The position numbers were made by a program, and so were the translations under genes. Below, piece by piece: positions 1-11,407 of a stretch of 64,000 nt of DNA. The notes under the pieces were generated by a model that was not told the origin of the DNA, did no database searches, and saw only the letters and a list, made by a program, of their open reading frames with translations. Positions within the stretch are counted from its first letter, which is position 1; every line of letters begins with the position of its first letter. Origin of the DNA: Ceraceosorus guamensis (Eukaryota > Basidiomycota > Exobasidiomycetes > Ceraceosorales > Ceraceosoraceae); contig NW_020290040.1 of the NCBI RefSeq assembly GCF_003144195.1, positions 103,049 to 167,048 of the forward strand. Reading direction: 5' to 3'.

Positions 1-1061
1 GAGAGACACGCACTCGGTTTTCAGCCTGAAGATTCTTGATTCAAATTGACATTCGATTCAGATTCAAATTCAACTAGATTTACGATTCCGGCTCATGCCG
101 GACGAATTGCACATTTCAATGCGTTCAATACTTAGCGCTCACAGTTGCATGAGGATCGCGACAGCGAATCCTCGATTTGATCTTGAAGCGAGAGTTGTGA
201 TCGTGAATAGATTTCACGGCGTCATTCTGGAATTTAAGCTTCCTCATGATATTCAATCAAGAATACAAGCTTGCTGATGATGTTCAAGATTCAGATTCTT
301 CATTCTTCATTCAAAATTTGGATCACCACGCGGTAGCACGTGATAGAGATTTGCAGAGGGGGGCGCTTTGCTAGCTCATCATCATCAGAGGCTCGCGAGG
401 CTGCATGTTGGTTGCGTGCGCGTTTGGGTGCAGAATCACGAATTGGGTGAAACAAGAATCGTTTGCACGAGATCGACGGAAATGAATGGCCATTTGGTTG
501 TGCGATGATAAGGGTCCGCTCCAACGCCGAGTCGTGATTTGTGAAGCAGATTGAGTAGCTGTGCCATCACCTTCTTCACGACGATCCACGCCAAGTGCAG
601 CGGCCCTTGCTTTGGCTTTAGTTGCTGTCACCTCTCGACTGTCCGGGGCCCGGCTCTGATCAGAAAAGGAGGAGTGACGAAGTCTCCCTACGCCATCTTA
701 GCACCTTCGCCAAGTCCTCGAAGTGTCTGATCTGGACGTCCACCAATTCACCTTCAATCAGTCACCATCCGCATCTTAGGCCGGCGACCTTCTCTCAGCA
801 CTCTCAACTCGCCATCCAGCAACGGAGCAGATGCAGCATTTCATCACAGCACTCGCACTTGCACTCATGGGGTTCAGCTGACTGCAACACCGATCTCACT
901 TGTCCTGTCTTCTCTACAGCACCTGCACTTCATCGTCTAGCACTCTTACTTTGGGCCGCCCGCGCCTGACGCTTCCTGTATCGATCCACACATTCGGAGT
1001 CCCACGTTGCTTATAGCGCAAGTACCTGCCAAAGCGGCTCGGCTCCCTAGCTCAGCCCATC
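1..1061. other. Intergenic / 5' region of SAPS gene
   Basis: No gene recognised. The first 300 bases are rich in GATTC/ATTCA words, including the motif ATCGTGAAT near 200 and AATCACGAATT near 434. The stretch 622-969 is open on the plus strand but has a low-complexity, Ser/His-rich translation without domain features. It is read here as 5' UTR or promoter of the downstream gene. Confidence 0.5.
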
Positions 1062-4000
1062 ATGTTCGTGAGTATGCTGCATCTCAATTTGGCGCAAGGA
1101 TCGCTGTCGCGAGTCAGAGACGTCTCAACTGACGCGACGCTTCTGCGCATACATACAGTGGCGATTTGGTTTCTCCTCCGCCTCTACGCTAGACTCTCTA
1201 CTGGACAGGCCCAACGTCACTTTGGAAGAGGTGCTAGATGAAGAGGAGCTGCTGCAAGAGTGCAAATCCCAAAATCAAAAGCTGGTGCAATTCTTGTGTC
1301 AGCCCCGGATACTGAGCAGACTTTTGGAGCATGTCACTGGAACGGCCCAAGTTGCGGGCGGAAGCGGCAAGGAATGGGAGGAGAAGGTCAGATTCAAGTG
1401 AGTGGGCATCCACAGGAGCCATGCCTAGATGCTCTCTCTTCTCACGCTCACACCATTCGCATGCACGCAATGCAGGTACCCATACGTCGCTTCGGAGGTA
1501 CTGTCGTGCGAAATTTGGTCTATTGTAGAGGCTGTGCTGGACTCGGACAATTTGTTGGAACCATTCTGGAATGCCGTATTGAGCAGCCGTGCGCTACCGA
1601 ATCAGCCAGCTACGCCTCAGCACATGCACCCCCTTTTCAAAGGTGTGCCCTGGGGTCCACCGCCCAAATCTGGCGGCAGTGAGAACCAGCAAGGCAGCAA
1701 CGCAACTGACGATGCTTCGGGAGATGGTTCCAGCGCCACCGACAACGCTCAAGGCAGCACTGGAGTGCTTGGACTGCAAGTCTCGGACACTGCGCTTAGC
1801 CAAGGCTCCCCCACCTCGGGACCATCTATCACCACTGCTAGAGAGAATGGACCAGGTAGAAGTGTCCTGGCCGGGTATTGGGCGAAGGTCAATGGTGTTT
1901 TCTTGGATCGAAAGCCTAAGGAGGTAAGCCGGGCAGGCGGGGCGCATGGATCCCTAGAAGCATTCGCTGACCACGCGTGTGACCTTGCAGATGCTCGACT
2001 TTATCCGCAGTCAGCCTCGGATCACTGATCGCTTCGTGGCCCATCTTGAGACCCCTGCAGTGGTTGATCTTCTATATCGCATCATACAATGCGAAGAAGC
2101 TGTTCCGGGGGCAGGGGTCATCGATTGGTTATCGTCGCGGGAACTCATACCTAAACTCGTCGACCTGCTCTCACCTACTCACTCCACGGATTTGCACAAC
2201 ACTGTATCCGAGTTGTTGAAAGCCATCATTGCGCTTTCCGCTCCTTCGCCTGCGGGATTGAATCAGAGCCAGACCGACGCTCACGGATTTGGCGCTTCAG
2301 CGGGCATAGGAGGCGATACCGATTCTGCCTTTGGCCAGCAGCAACAACAGCTGGGCGGCGTCAATAACCGCCTGGTCAGAGAGCTAGCCAGCGAGCCCAT
2401 TGTGCGAAAGATGGTTGGCTATATGCTGGATGACGGATTACTACCTGATCAGCTGCACAGAAGGCTGTCCATGGCTGCGGACGAGCAAGCGCTTGCAGAT
2501 CTGTCCGCCCAGGACCTGGACGCCACATCTTCAGGCTTCACAAGTGCGACAGGCGTAAAGAAGAGAGCTACAGAAGGTGCGCGGAGCTCGACATTGGGTG
2601 CATTACCAGAGGACCCGCCAAGCGGCGGGGGCACCAATAGCTCGGACGAGTCTGCTGTAGGAGAGGAGGAAGATGATGATGTCGAAGAGGTCTTGAGGCG
2701 CAGGACGCCCTTGACGCCAGCTGAAGCGCCCGCCATCGTGCCGACTGGCGCGCTGTCACCTTCTGGTCACGACGAAAGGCACGACTCTGTGGCCACAGTG
2801 CGGCCCTCTTCGTTTTACAGCTTTCCACCAGTCTCGGCACCCACTGTTCCCCGCACGTCGGAGACAGCGAGCAGCAGCCTCGTCACCTGCATTGGTATTC
2901 TCATCGAACTCATCAGGAAAAACAACTCGGACTACTTTGAGCAGCATCTATTCCATACTCTCAGGACGCACTTGCTGCAAAGGCAACAAGAGCTCGCGGA
3001 GCAGAGAGCTAGAAAGAGATCGGAGGCGAGGAGCGCCGCAAAAGAGGCAGGTCAAAGACGAGCGCTTAACGAATCTTCCGAGTCTGAAGTGACAGGTGCC
3101 GCTGGTCCGGGAGATGCAGGTGAAGAGAGCAACGTTTCGGAGAGCCAGAATGCAGATGCCAGCGCGGATGCCACTGCAGGACTGGAAGACGACAATGAGG
3201 AGGAGGAGGAGGAAGAAGACAACGAAATGGAGGGCATGGAGGAGGCGATGGCTGAGCTTTCGGAGAAGCTGGGCATCGTGCACTTGGGACCTATGCTGCG
3301 CGTCTTGTCGGAAAGATTGCCGGATTTCCAAGAATTGCTCAAGCGCGGTGGAAGCAGCGTGCGCGAATGCGCTGGTGTCGGTAGTAGCGGAACGCGCGAG
3401 GAGGATGGCACGTTGCCCACCACACACGGCACTATCCAAGCTCTGACATTCGAAAGGTATCGCATCACCGAGCTGTACGCCGAGCTTCTCCACTGCTCCA
3501 ATATGGCTCTGCTGAACCGCAAGCCTGGAGAAGGACCGCAGTATTCCGAGGACGGAGTGCTGCAGGGTGGCATTGACGGCTTGCAGGTCCTCGCGCGCAC
3601 TCTGCATGGTGGTGACGTTGCCGAAGAAGGCAATGCTCCCGAAACCACACCTGCAGCGCCGGCGGGAGATGTGACCAGTGGCGTCAAAGAGACTGCCCTT
3701 ACCCCGGAACATACGGTGCCTGAAGCAGGTGAAGCAACAGCTTCAGAGGCTACGCCGAGCGCTTCTGTGGTGGATGTGGAGGAGCCAAATTTGGAACAAG
3801 AAAAGCTACAGGCGCCATCGGGCTCAAGCGCCAAACCAAGTGGAAGTCGTTCTCACTCCCGTGAAGCATCGACTAGGCACACGGTGACTGGCGCAAGCGG
3901 GTCAGAAGATACGGATGACGAAGCGCTGCTCAATGAGGTGTCGTCGGTGACCGGTGGAGAGGAGGAGGAGGATCCTTTCGCGGACACGACGCAGACGGGC

Positions 4001-5766
4001 GACGACGACGATGAGGACGCAAAGTCCATTGCATCGGCTTTGTCTGGCATGAGCCTTGCGGATCTCACTTCGCCGGCTCCGTCAGGGCCTCCTTCACCGA
4101 TCGACGTCTCCGACTTGGACTCCAAACCAGCCAAAGAATACGTCGTGGGCGATCTTCTGAAGCTCAGATTCATTCAGAGCGACGTCATCCCTACCATTTT
4201 GGTGAGTTCTCAAGACTCGATTGGAAACGCCCTTGTTGGCGCTGCTGACGCCCGTCGCTCTCGCACAGTCTCTCTTCTTCGACTTTCACTGGAACAATTT
4301 CTTGCACAATGTGGTGTACGACATCCTGCAGCAGTTCTTCAATGGCCGCATGGACGTGGGACTCAACAGACGACTGGTGCTCACTGTCTTCCAGTCTGGA
4401 AAGCTGAAGGAGCGCATCGTGACTGGGCATCGCGCGAACGAGCAGAGCATGTCAGGTCCACGCAAAATCAGGCTTGGTTACATGGGTCACATGCTCCTGA
4501 TTGCCGAAGAGACGGTCAAATTGCTGGAAAGGTATCCAGGCGAGATTGCGCGCGTCATTAAAGCGAACAATGTGGAAGACTCGAGCGATTGGGAAAGCTT
4601 TGTCAACGAGACTTTGAAGGAATGCAGAGAGAATCAAGCCGCCCCTCTCGCGGGTGGCAGACCGCAAGCGCTGAACCGAGCGTTCCAATTTGGAGGCGCT
4701 GGGCCAGGAGAGGGTAATGTCGCTGGTAAGTCCGAGTGTGGTACTGGGTGATGGAGATGGTGGAAATTGACTTGCCGCGCAACCCTGCCACAGTCCACGC
4801 CAACGACACGTTTGCGAGCTATTTGTCTGCTCAGATGGGCGCCGGGTCCGGCGCCGGTGAGGACGACGACGACGACTCGGATGAGGATGTCAACTGGCTG
4901 GCCCACCCCTCTCCTGATAGGCCTGCCCAAGATGCACCTGGCTTTGACGTGAGTCTGTGTGGCCCTCGCGGCCCGCAACGAATCGGCGACTGACACTGAG
5001 CTCTGCATTTCGACCATTTCAGGACGCTTTCTCGGGTCAAAATGTTTCGCCGATCTCATCAGATGTGAGTGAGGACTCGCTCGCCAACTCTGGTGTTGAG
5101 CTCACACGTGCCGTCTGCTTTGCCTTGTCGCAGGACGACGAATGGGGTCCCTTCTCCGAGAACGCAGGTGCGGTCGGCAACGCATCTGACTTTGGCTTTG
5201 TCGGCGGCGCGGAACCCACGAGCAGCGCGTCTTCCTATGCTCCTAGACAGCAGCCCAATTTGACCCCGGCAGATTGGGCAGCGGATTTCCAACGAACAGC
5301 CGATGACCTTGGTGAGGGTCGAGGCTCGGACGATGAGGAAGTGGTTGGCGATGGGTCGGACAGCGATGCGGCGACGCCGACGTCTGAAGTGCCGCCCCAC
5401 GCCCAAGGGGCTCTGGGGGGCATATTGGACCAACCTTCGGGTGTAGACGTGGTCAGCACAGCGCACATGCGCAGGCCTAGTCTGGAGCAGAAAGAAGCGG
5501 CAGATGCTCAGCTGGCCATTGCCAACAGGAGGAGAGCGGGAAGCGCGACCTCTGCTGGCTCGGGTGCGGGCTCTGAAGGCGCACAGCACGCTGCTTCGGA
5601 CCAAGCTCCGCTGGGCCCTGGTGTAGACCAGGAGGCGACGCGTGTGAATAAGGAAGGACTATTGGAACGGACTTTGCAAGATGGGTCTACCGTCGCTGTA
5701 CCTCTCGACGAGGTCGCTTTGGGCACCGAGCAAACCTCTGCAGACCCGACATCAGAGTCTGCGTGA
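1062..5766 (+). CDS. SAPS-domain protein (Sit4/PP6 phosphatase-associated subunit)
   Basis: Regulatory subunit of the Sit4/PP6-type phosphatase, expected to act in cytoplasm and nucleus in cell-cycle and nutrient signalling (family knowledge). Eight exons give about 1396 residues: 1062-1067, 1159-1397, 1476-1923, 1991-4201, 4269-4725, 4794-4948, 5023-5064, 5134-5766. The first coding exon is only ATG TTC. Splicing restores the hallmark SAPS start MFWRFGF, followed by a leader containing LLDRPNVTLEEVLDEEELLQ. The helical SAPS core continues through exons 3-5 (for example SLFFDFHWNNFLHNVVYD right after the 4202-4268 intron). It is interrupted by long acidic Ser/Glu-rich insertions that yeast SAPs also carry. 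The 69-base segment 5065-5133 has good splice sites but is a multiple of three and could be retained. Assignment is secure; the exact paralogue (SAP155/185/190 type) cannot be said. Confidence 0.93.
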
Positions 5767-6403
5767 ACGTGGACTGCCTGCCAATCAATTCGTAGCAATT
5801 GTTTTGCTCTGTTTTTGCTTCTGAATCAGCACATGAAGAGCACGTCCTCTCGCTGCCAGCACAACTCCTAAACGTGTGTAGAAACATCAAACAACCAATC
5901 CTCCTTTCTCATGCATTGTGCCCAAAGATCTCGCTCGCTCGTTCGCTCGCTCGGCCTCTACAGAATCAAAGAAAGTACACGTGCCTAGTCCTCTCGTGCT
6001 CTCGTAACTTTGATCCACGATCTCATGTAATGTTGAGCAATCTTGAATGGCTAGCACTTCTCGATCGTCCGTGGCACTTTGAGGCGTCTAGCTTCTTGAC
6101 ACAAGAACGAGATTCAAAAATTGGTTTCAAGTCGTGAGGCAAAGCGCTGAAATGGTCATGTCTGAGAACGCGAGTCACGTGATAGAAGGACGCACTAGCC
6201 TCCACACCTTCGCTCGGCAAGCTTCTAAATGAGACCCGCGTCATTTTGGAGGGAGAGAGGCGAAGGTGAACAACGATCAGGAGCTTAATGAACCGACTTC
6301 GATACTCGTGCGTCTATGCTTTCGTTGCACGACGTCTCACGACCATTGTGATCAAAACGCACGCGGACTCATCGTTTCCGTCGCCATTGGCGCGGGGTCT
6401 GCC
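5767..6403. other. Intergenic spacer SAPS-FMT1
   Basis: Holds the SAPS 3' UTR and the FMT1 promoter. An E-box lies at 6175-6182. A short CGCTCGCTCGTTCGCTCGCT run near 5932 is simple sequence. Nothing else recognised. Confidence 0.5.
6175..6182. promoter_or_regulatory. TCACGTGA palindromic E-box
   Basis: Perfect 8-base palindrome TCACGTGA about 220 bases upstream of the FMT1 start. CACGTG cores are bound by bHLH factors such as Cbf1 and Pho4. The same octamer occurs upstream of the mitochondrial ribosomal protein gene at 53610. Confidence 0.4.
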
Positions 6404-8393
6404 ATGCCTTTTTCAGGTGCCAGTGCGATTCGACAAAGATGCGCGCTTCACTGCTGCGCCCGTCCGCTCTGCGTGCCAGCAGCGCATACATCTTGCATCC
6501 GCCAGGTATCCACTTGTGTTTTGCGAAGTGGATGCACGCTTAGCTGGCATGGACCCAGCGTGTCCGATGCGAAAGCTCGATTGGCAAAGAGTGGATGTTC
6601 AAGGCAGGTGCACCTTGCTGCTCGGCACGGTGTCCCTCCCTTTCAGAGGCATGTACGGCAACTTGTGCTCCCGGACTTTGACGAAAGGACAGGGAAGCAA
6701 GATCCGCTCCGTTCGATCGTTCGACTTCTATGCACTTCCTGTTCAAGGGCAGTAGCACAAGAAGGCGCAGCTTCTCAGCCGCTCTTCAAAGTGCAAGTCA
6801 TCTCACCGCCGCCTTACAAGGTGCTCTTTTGCGGCACGGACGAATTTTCCTGCGTCATCTTTGAGGAGCTGCTAAGGCATCGTCAAGGTGGGCACTTTGA
6901 TGTTTGAGCTCTGACGACTAAACACGCGCTCAATCGCGCAAAACAATTCCGCAGATCTCATCCAGCATGTAGAAGTACTGGTCCCTTCTAGCCCCGAGCC
7001 TCGTAAAAGCTCTCGTGGTAAACAAAGAGTCGCAATACGTGAGTCGCCCTCGGCCTCACGCATTTGGGGGTTTTTCGAGTTCGAAGAGCTGATGGCTGAA
7101 CCTGCCGAGTCCCCTTGCAAAGCGCCGCTCAAACTTCTTGCCGCAGAGCACGACATCACCATTCACGAAGTGCCTCGAGCCGGGCTCGATTCTTTCGAGG
7201 TGGGTTCGACGTGCAAGAATGGGTTATGGTTCTGCTCAGGTCGCTGATTATTGTGCTCGTCCGAGTTGCAGGTTCCAGACTCCTTTCGAGAGTCTTCCAA
7301 CGCGCTGCTGGTAGCTGCCTCTTTCGGACATCTCATTCCGCCAGCCTTTTTGCACGCTTTTCCGCATTGGCAAAAGCTCAATGTCCATCCTTCCCTCTTG
7401 CCAAAGCTGCGAGGAGCTGCACCCATTCAGTGGGCCATCGCGAGGGGCCACACACTGACAGGCGTTTCCGTCCAGCGAATCTCGGAAAAGTTCGACCATG
7501 GAGAGCTGCTCAACAGCCAAGAGGTGGTCAGTCGCGTCTCCTAAGCAGAGGAGCAGAATTGTCGCTTACAACGTCTCTCATACATTTGTCAGGCCATGCC
7601 CACAAGCTCGTCGTACATACGATTGCGGGACCAATTGGCTGCAATTGGTGCAGCCTTGTTGGCTGAGACTCTTCGTACTCTGCCTGAACGTGCGGTGAGC
7701 GCACACAAAAGTCAGCACTTGAAGAATGGTCTGCGAGCCGTGGATGCTTATTGCTGCACTGACTCGGTCGCGCAGGCCAAGGCGTGCCCTCAATCGGCGA
7801 TGCCGGACTCGCACCAGCCTCCTTCGATGGCGCGAAAGGTACAGAGGCGTCATGCTCTTGTGGACTGGAACACAATGTCGGCAGAGCGCATCGAGCGATT
7901 GAACAGGGGTGTGAGCCATTTTGTGAGTTGGCGAGAGGCACAGCGCAGCTTTGCTCGTGCCTGTACGAAGCGAGGTCTGGCTCAGCTGCAGAGCTGAAGT
8001 GGGCCCCCCTTTCAGTTTCCCGTGTACAGCATGATGCCTAATCCCAAAGCTACCGATCCAAGATCCTCCATCAACGAAGTGTCACTTCACGACCTCGAGG
8101 TGGTGGAGCTAGGGGGGGTATCTGAATTGAGCGCAGCCGATAGCAAAGCTATGTCACTGTTGCGCGACGCCGACTCGATGCCGGGCACAGCATGCCTATC
8201 ACGACCTTTGGGCGGTCTGTTGATGAAGTGCGTAGGAGAAGGAAAGGATGCGTCGTTTTTATTGGCACGCAAACTTCATACGGCTGGTAAGCCCAAGCCT
8301 GCAAAAGATGCGGAAGAGTGGCTCATCGGGTACAAGGAACGTCTAGATCAAAGAGGCTTGCTCACATTTACTTCTGCGCTCGAGAAATCGTGA
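6404..8393 (+). CDS. FMT1: Mitochondrial methionyl-tRNA formyltransferase
   Basis: Formylates initiator Met-tRNA in the mitochondrion with 10-formyl-THF. Six exons, about 536 residues: 6404-6887, 6955-7199, 7272-7526, 7593-7694, 7776-7922, 8016-8393; the total length is in frame. The Rossmann start reads YKVLFCGTDEFSCVIFEELL. The catalytic block LNVHPSLLPKLRGAAP carries the Asn and His, and FDHGELL carries the Asp of the formyltransferase triad. The last exon has the C-terminal OB-like domain (MPGTACLSRPLGGLLMKC). The start is the weakest point: the ATG at 6404 gives an Arg/Cys-rich, targeting-like N-terminus. An alternative ATG at 6439 in another frame (MRASLLRPSALRASSAY) looks even more like a mitochondrial presequence but needs an extra intron I could not place. 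The 81-base intron 7695-7775 is in frame and could be skipped. Confidence 0.9.
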
Positions 8394-9106
8394 TGCTTAC
8401 TTGGAACGAGACCCGGATGCAGATCAGAGCCTCGCTGTTCGCCCTCTTGCTTCTCTTGCTTGTTTGCGCGTCCAAAAGTGCCAATTTGAAGAATGCTGCT
8501 GAATCGACCTGGTCACCGGCAAAGGGCTGCTGCAAGCCTTTTCCTTTTCCCTTCGCCGCCCTGAGATGATTCGACACACCGCATCTGCAACAGCCGCAAA
8601 GGAATCGCTAGGCGTGCAAAGCCTGCACAATAAGCGCCTCGTCAATCACACGGCCCGCAGATCAAACAGGCGTCACAATCCATCCACTTCACCAGCAGAG
8701 GTGACTTCTCCACGCCCCTTTTTGCTCGATACACATGCATGCGCGCAGATCAGACGACGGCCTGGTCTTTTGAAATTGGTATGCATTCGTGATAGGGTGA
8801 CGTCGACAATCGTTGTGCGTGGGTAAGTCAACGTTTGTGGAGTAGGGGGGGGGGCGCAAGCCGGGTTGAGGGAATAGTGGCAAAAGCTTTGTACATGACT
8901 AGAGAAAAGCCCAAAATAGCGAAACACGAAAGCATGAAGCGCGACTGTCGACAAAGGACATCAGAAGAGAGAAGGCCAAAGGCAAGTGGAGCTCGGCTTG
9001 CAAGAAAGACGAATGGTCATTATGCAAGGGGCCCACAAACATGATCTATAACAAAACATCGACGCGTGAATATCCTAATCGTTTTTTTTCGGACCCTTTC
9101 TCCATT
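8394..9106. other. Convergent spacer FMT1 / PHO84
   Basis: 3' ends of two convergent genes. A G9 homopolymer lies near 8846. No gene recognised. Confidence 0.5.
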
Positions 9107-10852
9107 CTAGAGAGAGTGCAAGTTGGGGTTGGTCTCTGCGCCGAGGCCTCGCTTCTCAGCGAGCTCCTTGCGGTCGACCTCGTCAGCATCGTAGCCCTTG
9201 GTCTCTGGTACGAGGAGGATAGTGACGATGAATCCAAGGATGGAGATGGCAAAGAAGATCCAGAAGACCTTTTCTTGGCCGATCGACTTCTTGGGGTCGG
9301 CCAAGACGCTGAAGCCGAGCGAAGCCAGAATGGCTCCCAGCTTACCGCAAGCGGCAGACAGACCGTGAGCGGAAGCACGGACACGGGTGGGGAAAGCCTC
9401 GGCAGGAATGATGAAGGTGGTAGCGTTGGCACCAAAGTTGAAGAAGAATTGCAAAAAGACGAAGAGGGGGAAGATCTGGTTGGTATGCGCCTTGTACTCG
9501 TCGAACTTGCCGCCGAGGATGCCGAAGAAGAGGGCGTTCATGGCAAAACCGAGAAGCTGAATGGGCTTGCGGCCAACGACCTCGATGAGTGCGGCAGTGA
9601 AGAAGTAGCCAGGCAAGAAACCAGCGACGGTGATGATCAGGTTACCAGTGGCGACCTTCATGAGCTTGGACCAAGTGCTACCAGTGGTGAAACCGATGGC
9701 TTGCAGGATGACGGACTGGTTGAGATTGATGCCGTAGAAGGTAATGTCGACCAAGAACCAGCCGAGAATTGTGCCGAGGAGAACGCGCAGGTGGCGCCAC
9801 TCGCTGAAGTACTCGAAGAATTCGTTGTGAGGCTTCTTGCCGACGGTAGCAAACTTGAGGCCGACAGCCTCGTTCTCAGCAGCGATAGGAGTGTCGCCAC
9901 CCTTCTTAGCGAGCTCCTCGTCAGAGTCAGACTCGCCAACGACGACGCCGGCAGCGGAAGCCTTGGCAAGCAGCTCGGGGTCGTCCTGAATCTGACGCGC
10001 TTGAGTGAAGCGGGTGGACTCGACGAGGGTGAGACGGAAGTAGAGGACACCGAAAGCGGGGATGAGGGCCAGACCTTGGAGGATGCGCCAAGCTCCAGAG
10101 AGCTTGTGCGTGTCTCCGGCAGTGACGGGACCCTTGTATGCGGCAATGACGACGACGGCAGCGATGGCGCCGACGAGGTTACCCCAACCTTGGTTGGAGA
10201 AGATGAGGGCCAAGAGGGTACCGCGCTTGTGGGCGTGAGAGCGGTCCGAGACGATGGTAGCGCTCATAGGGTAGTCACCACCGATACCGATACCCATGAT
10301 GAAGCGGAAGGCGGTCATCCAGGCAGTGACACCGACACCTCCAAGGTAGTCGGGCACAGAGATGATCATGATGACGGCGACAATGATGATGATGAGTTCC
10401 TTTCCATATACTGCTGATCTGCCGAAAGTGTCACCGAGGAAACCAAAGAGGATTTGACCAAAAACGTTGCCGATGTTGGCCGATGCCTTGAGGACACCTC
10501 CATCCAGGCCCCACGTGATGTTTGGAAGCGGTGCTCCTCTGTCAGTCTGCGGCACCTTGAACTCCTTGTAGGTGCGCAGGAGGATTGCGTAGATCATGTT
10601 GATGATGAACAGGTCGTAGGCGCTGCCAAGTGGGGAGATAAGAAGAGTGGTCAGGGATCGCGGTGCAGCACTTGCATGCGCGTTCACTGTTTGTGACTCT
10701 ACTCACTCCATGAAGAATCCCACACCTGCAATGACGAGCAGCTTTGCTTCACCCCAGCTGAGGCCGAGGAAGCTGCGAGCACGCGACTTCTCGACCAGAG
10801 CGAGAGAGGTCGACGCGCCTTGGTAGGCGTCGAGGTCGTTGCCGAAAGCCAT
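9107..10852 (-). CDS. PHO84: PHO84-like inorganic phosphate:H+ symporter (MFS)
   Basis: Plasma-membrane high-affinity phosphate transporter of the PHS family of MFS carriers. Two exons: 10852-10707 and 10622-9107, 553 residues, close to yeast Pho84. The 84-base intron lies where family members read GFFxDAYDLFIIN: exon 1 ends in GVGFFM and splicing makes Asp before AYDLF. Twelve hydrophobic segments are visible. The family block GIGIGGDYPMSATI follows TM4, and the long acidic cytoplasmic loop sits between TM6 and TM7 (around residues 275-310). Codons end very largely in C or G, unlike most neighbours, which suggests high expression. That bias also leaves a long open antisense frame. A TATA-like CTATAAG lies at about 11011-11017 on the minus strand. 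Confidence 0.94.
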
Positions 10853-11300
10853 GATGACTAGCAGCTGTTAGGGTGTGCGGGGATGAGTGTTTGGAATGCG
10901 CGATGCAATGCGGTTGGACAGGAGGGTGAGGATCGCCCTGAAGGTTGCGGAATGGTGTTGACCAACGGTGAGGAGCGAGAAGGGGTAAGAGTACATGGGC
11001 AAGTCAGGATCTTATAGATGTTTCGCCCCGCCTACCCGACATCGATCTCGCTTCTTGCAAAAAGTGTCTGCTCGAGCGCCATACTGCGCCACAGCAGCAT
11101 TGTGATTGCGATGCCGGGTCGCCCGTGCGCCCGGTGATCAGGCACCTCGGTCCTAGCAGAGGCCCAGCCCCAGCGCGAATGCAAGTGCCAGAATCGCGAG
11201 TCCACCATTCGCGAGGAGCACGTTCTCAAAAAGTTTAGTCGGATGGGAAGAAAAATGTGATTTCGACCTGCTTGCTTGCTGGTCAGTGCGAGCGAGCTTG

Positions 11301-11321
11301 CAGCAGCAGCAGCAGCAGCAG
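11301..11321. repeat. (CAG)7 microsatellite
   Basis: Seven perfect CAG units in the gene-poor region upstream of the phosphate transporter. Confidence 0.9.
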
Positions 11322-11390
11322 CGCACCGCGTGAGCTTTCAGCCTCGATTCGTGCAAACAACGACACGCAGCGAGCGGGCAATTCGTCCTT

Positions 11391-11407
11391 CGATCGATCG
11401 ATCGATC
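11391..11407. repeat. (CGAT)4 microsatellite
   Basis: Four tandem CGAT units, self-complementary and non-coding. Confidence 0.85.

Noticed and set aside
622-969. 115-codon frame upstream of the SAPS gene
   Set aside because: Low-complexity Ser/His/Pro translation; its position fits the 5' UTR or promoter of the next gene.
2948-3834. Two long minus-strand frames (254 and 260 codons)
   Set aside because: Antisense shadows of the Ser/Glu-rich part of the SAPS gene; translations are Ser-rich low complexity.
9041-10417. 458-codon open frame on the plus strand, very acidic (Glu/Asp/Gly-rich)
   Set aside because: Lies exactly antisense to the phosphate transporter. It exists because that gene strongly prefers G/C-ending codons; its translation has no domain.
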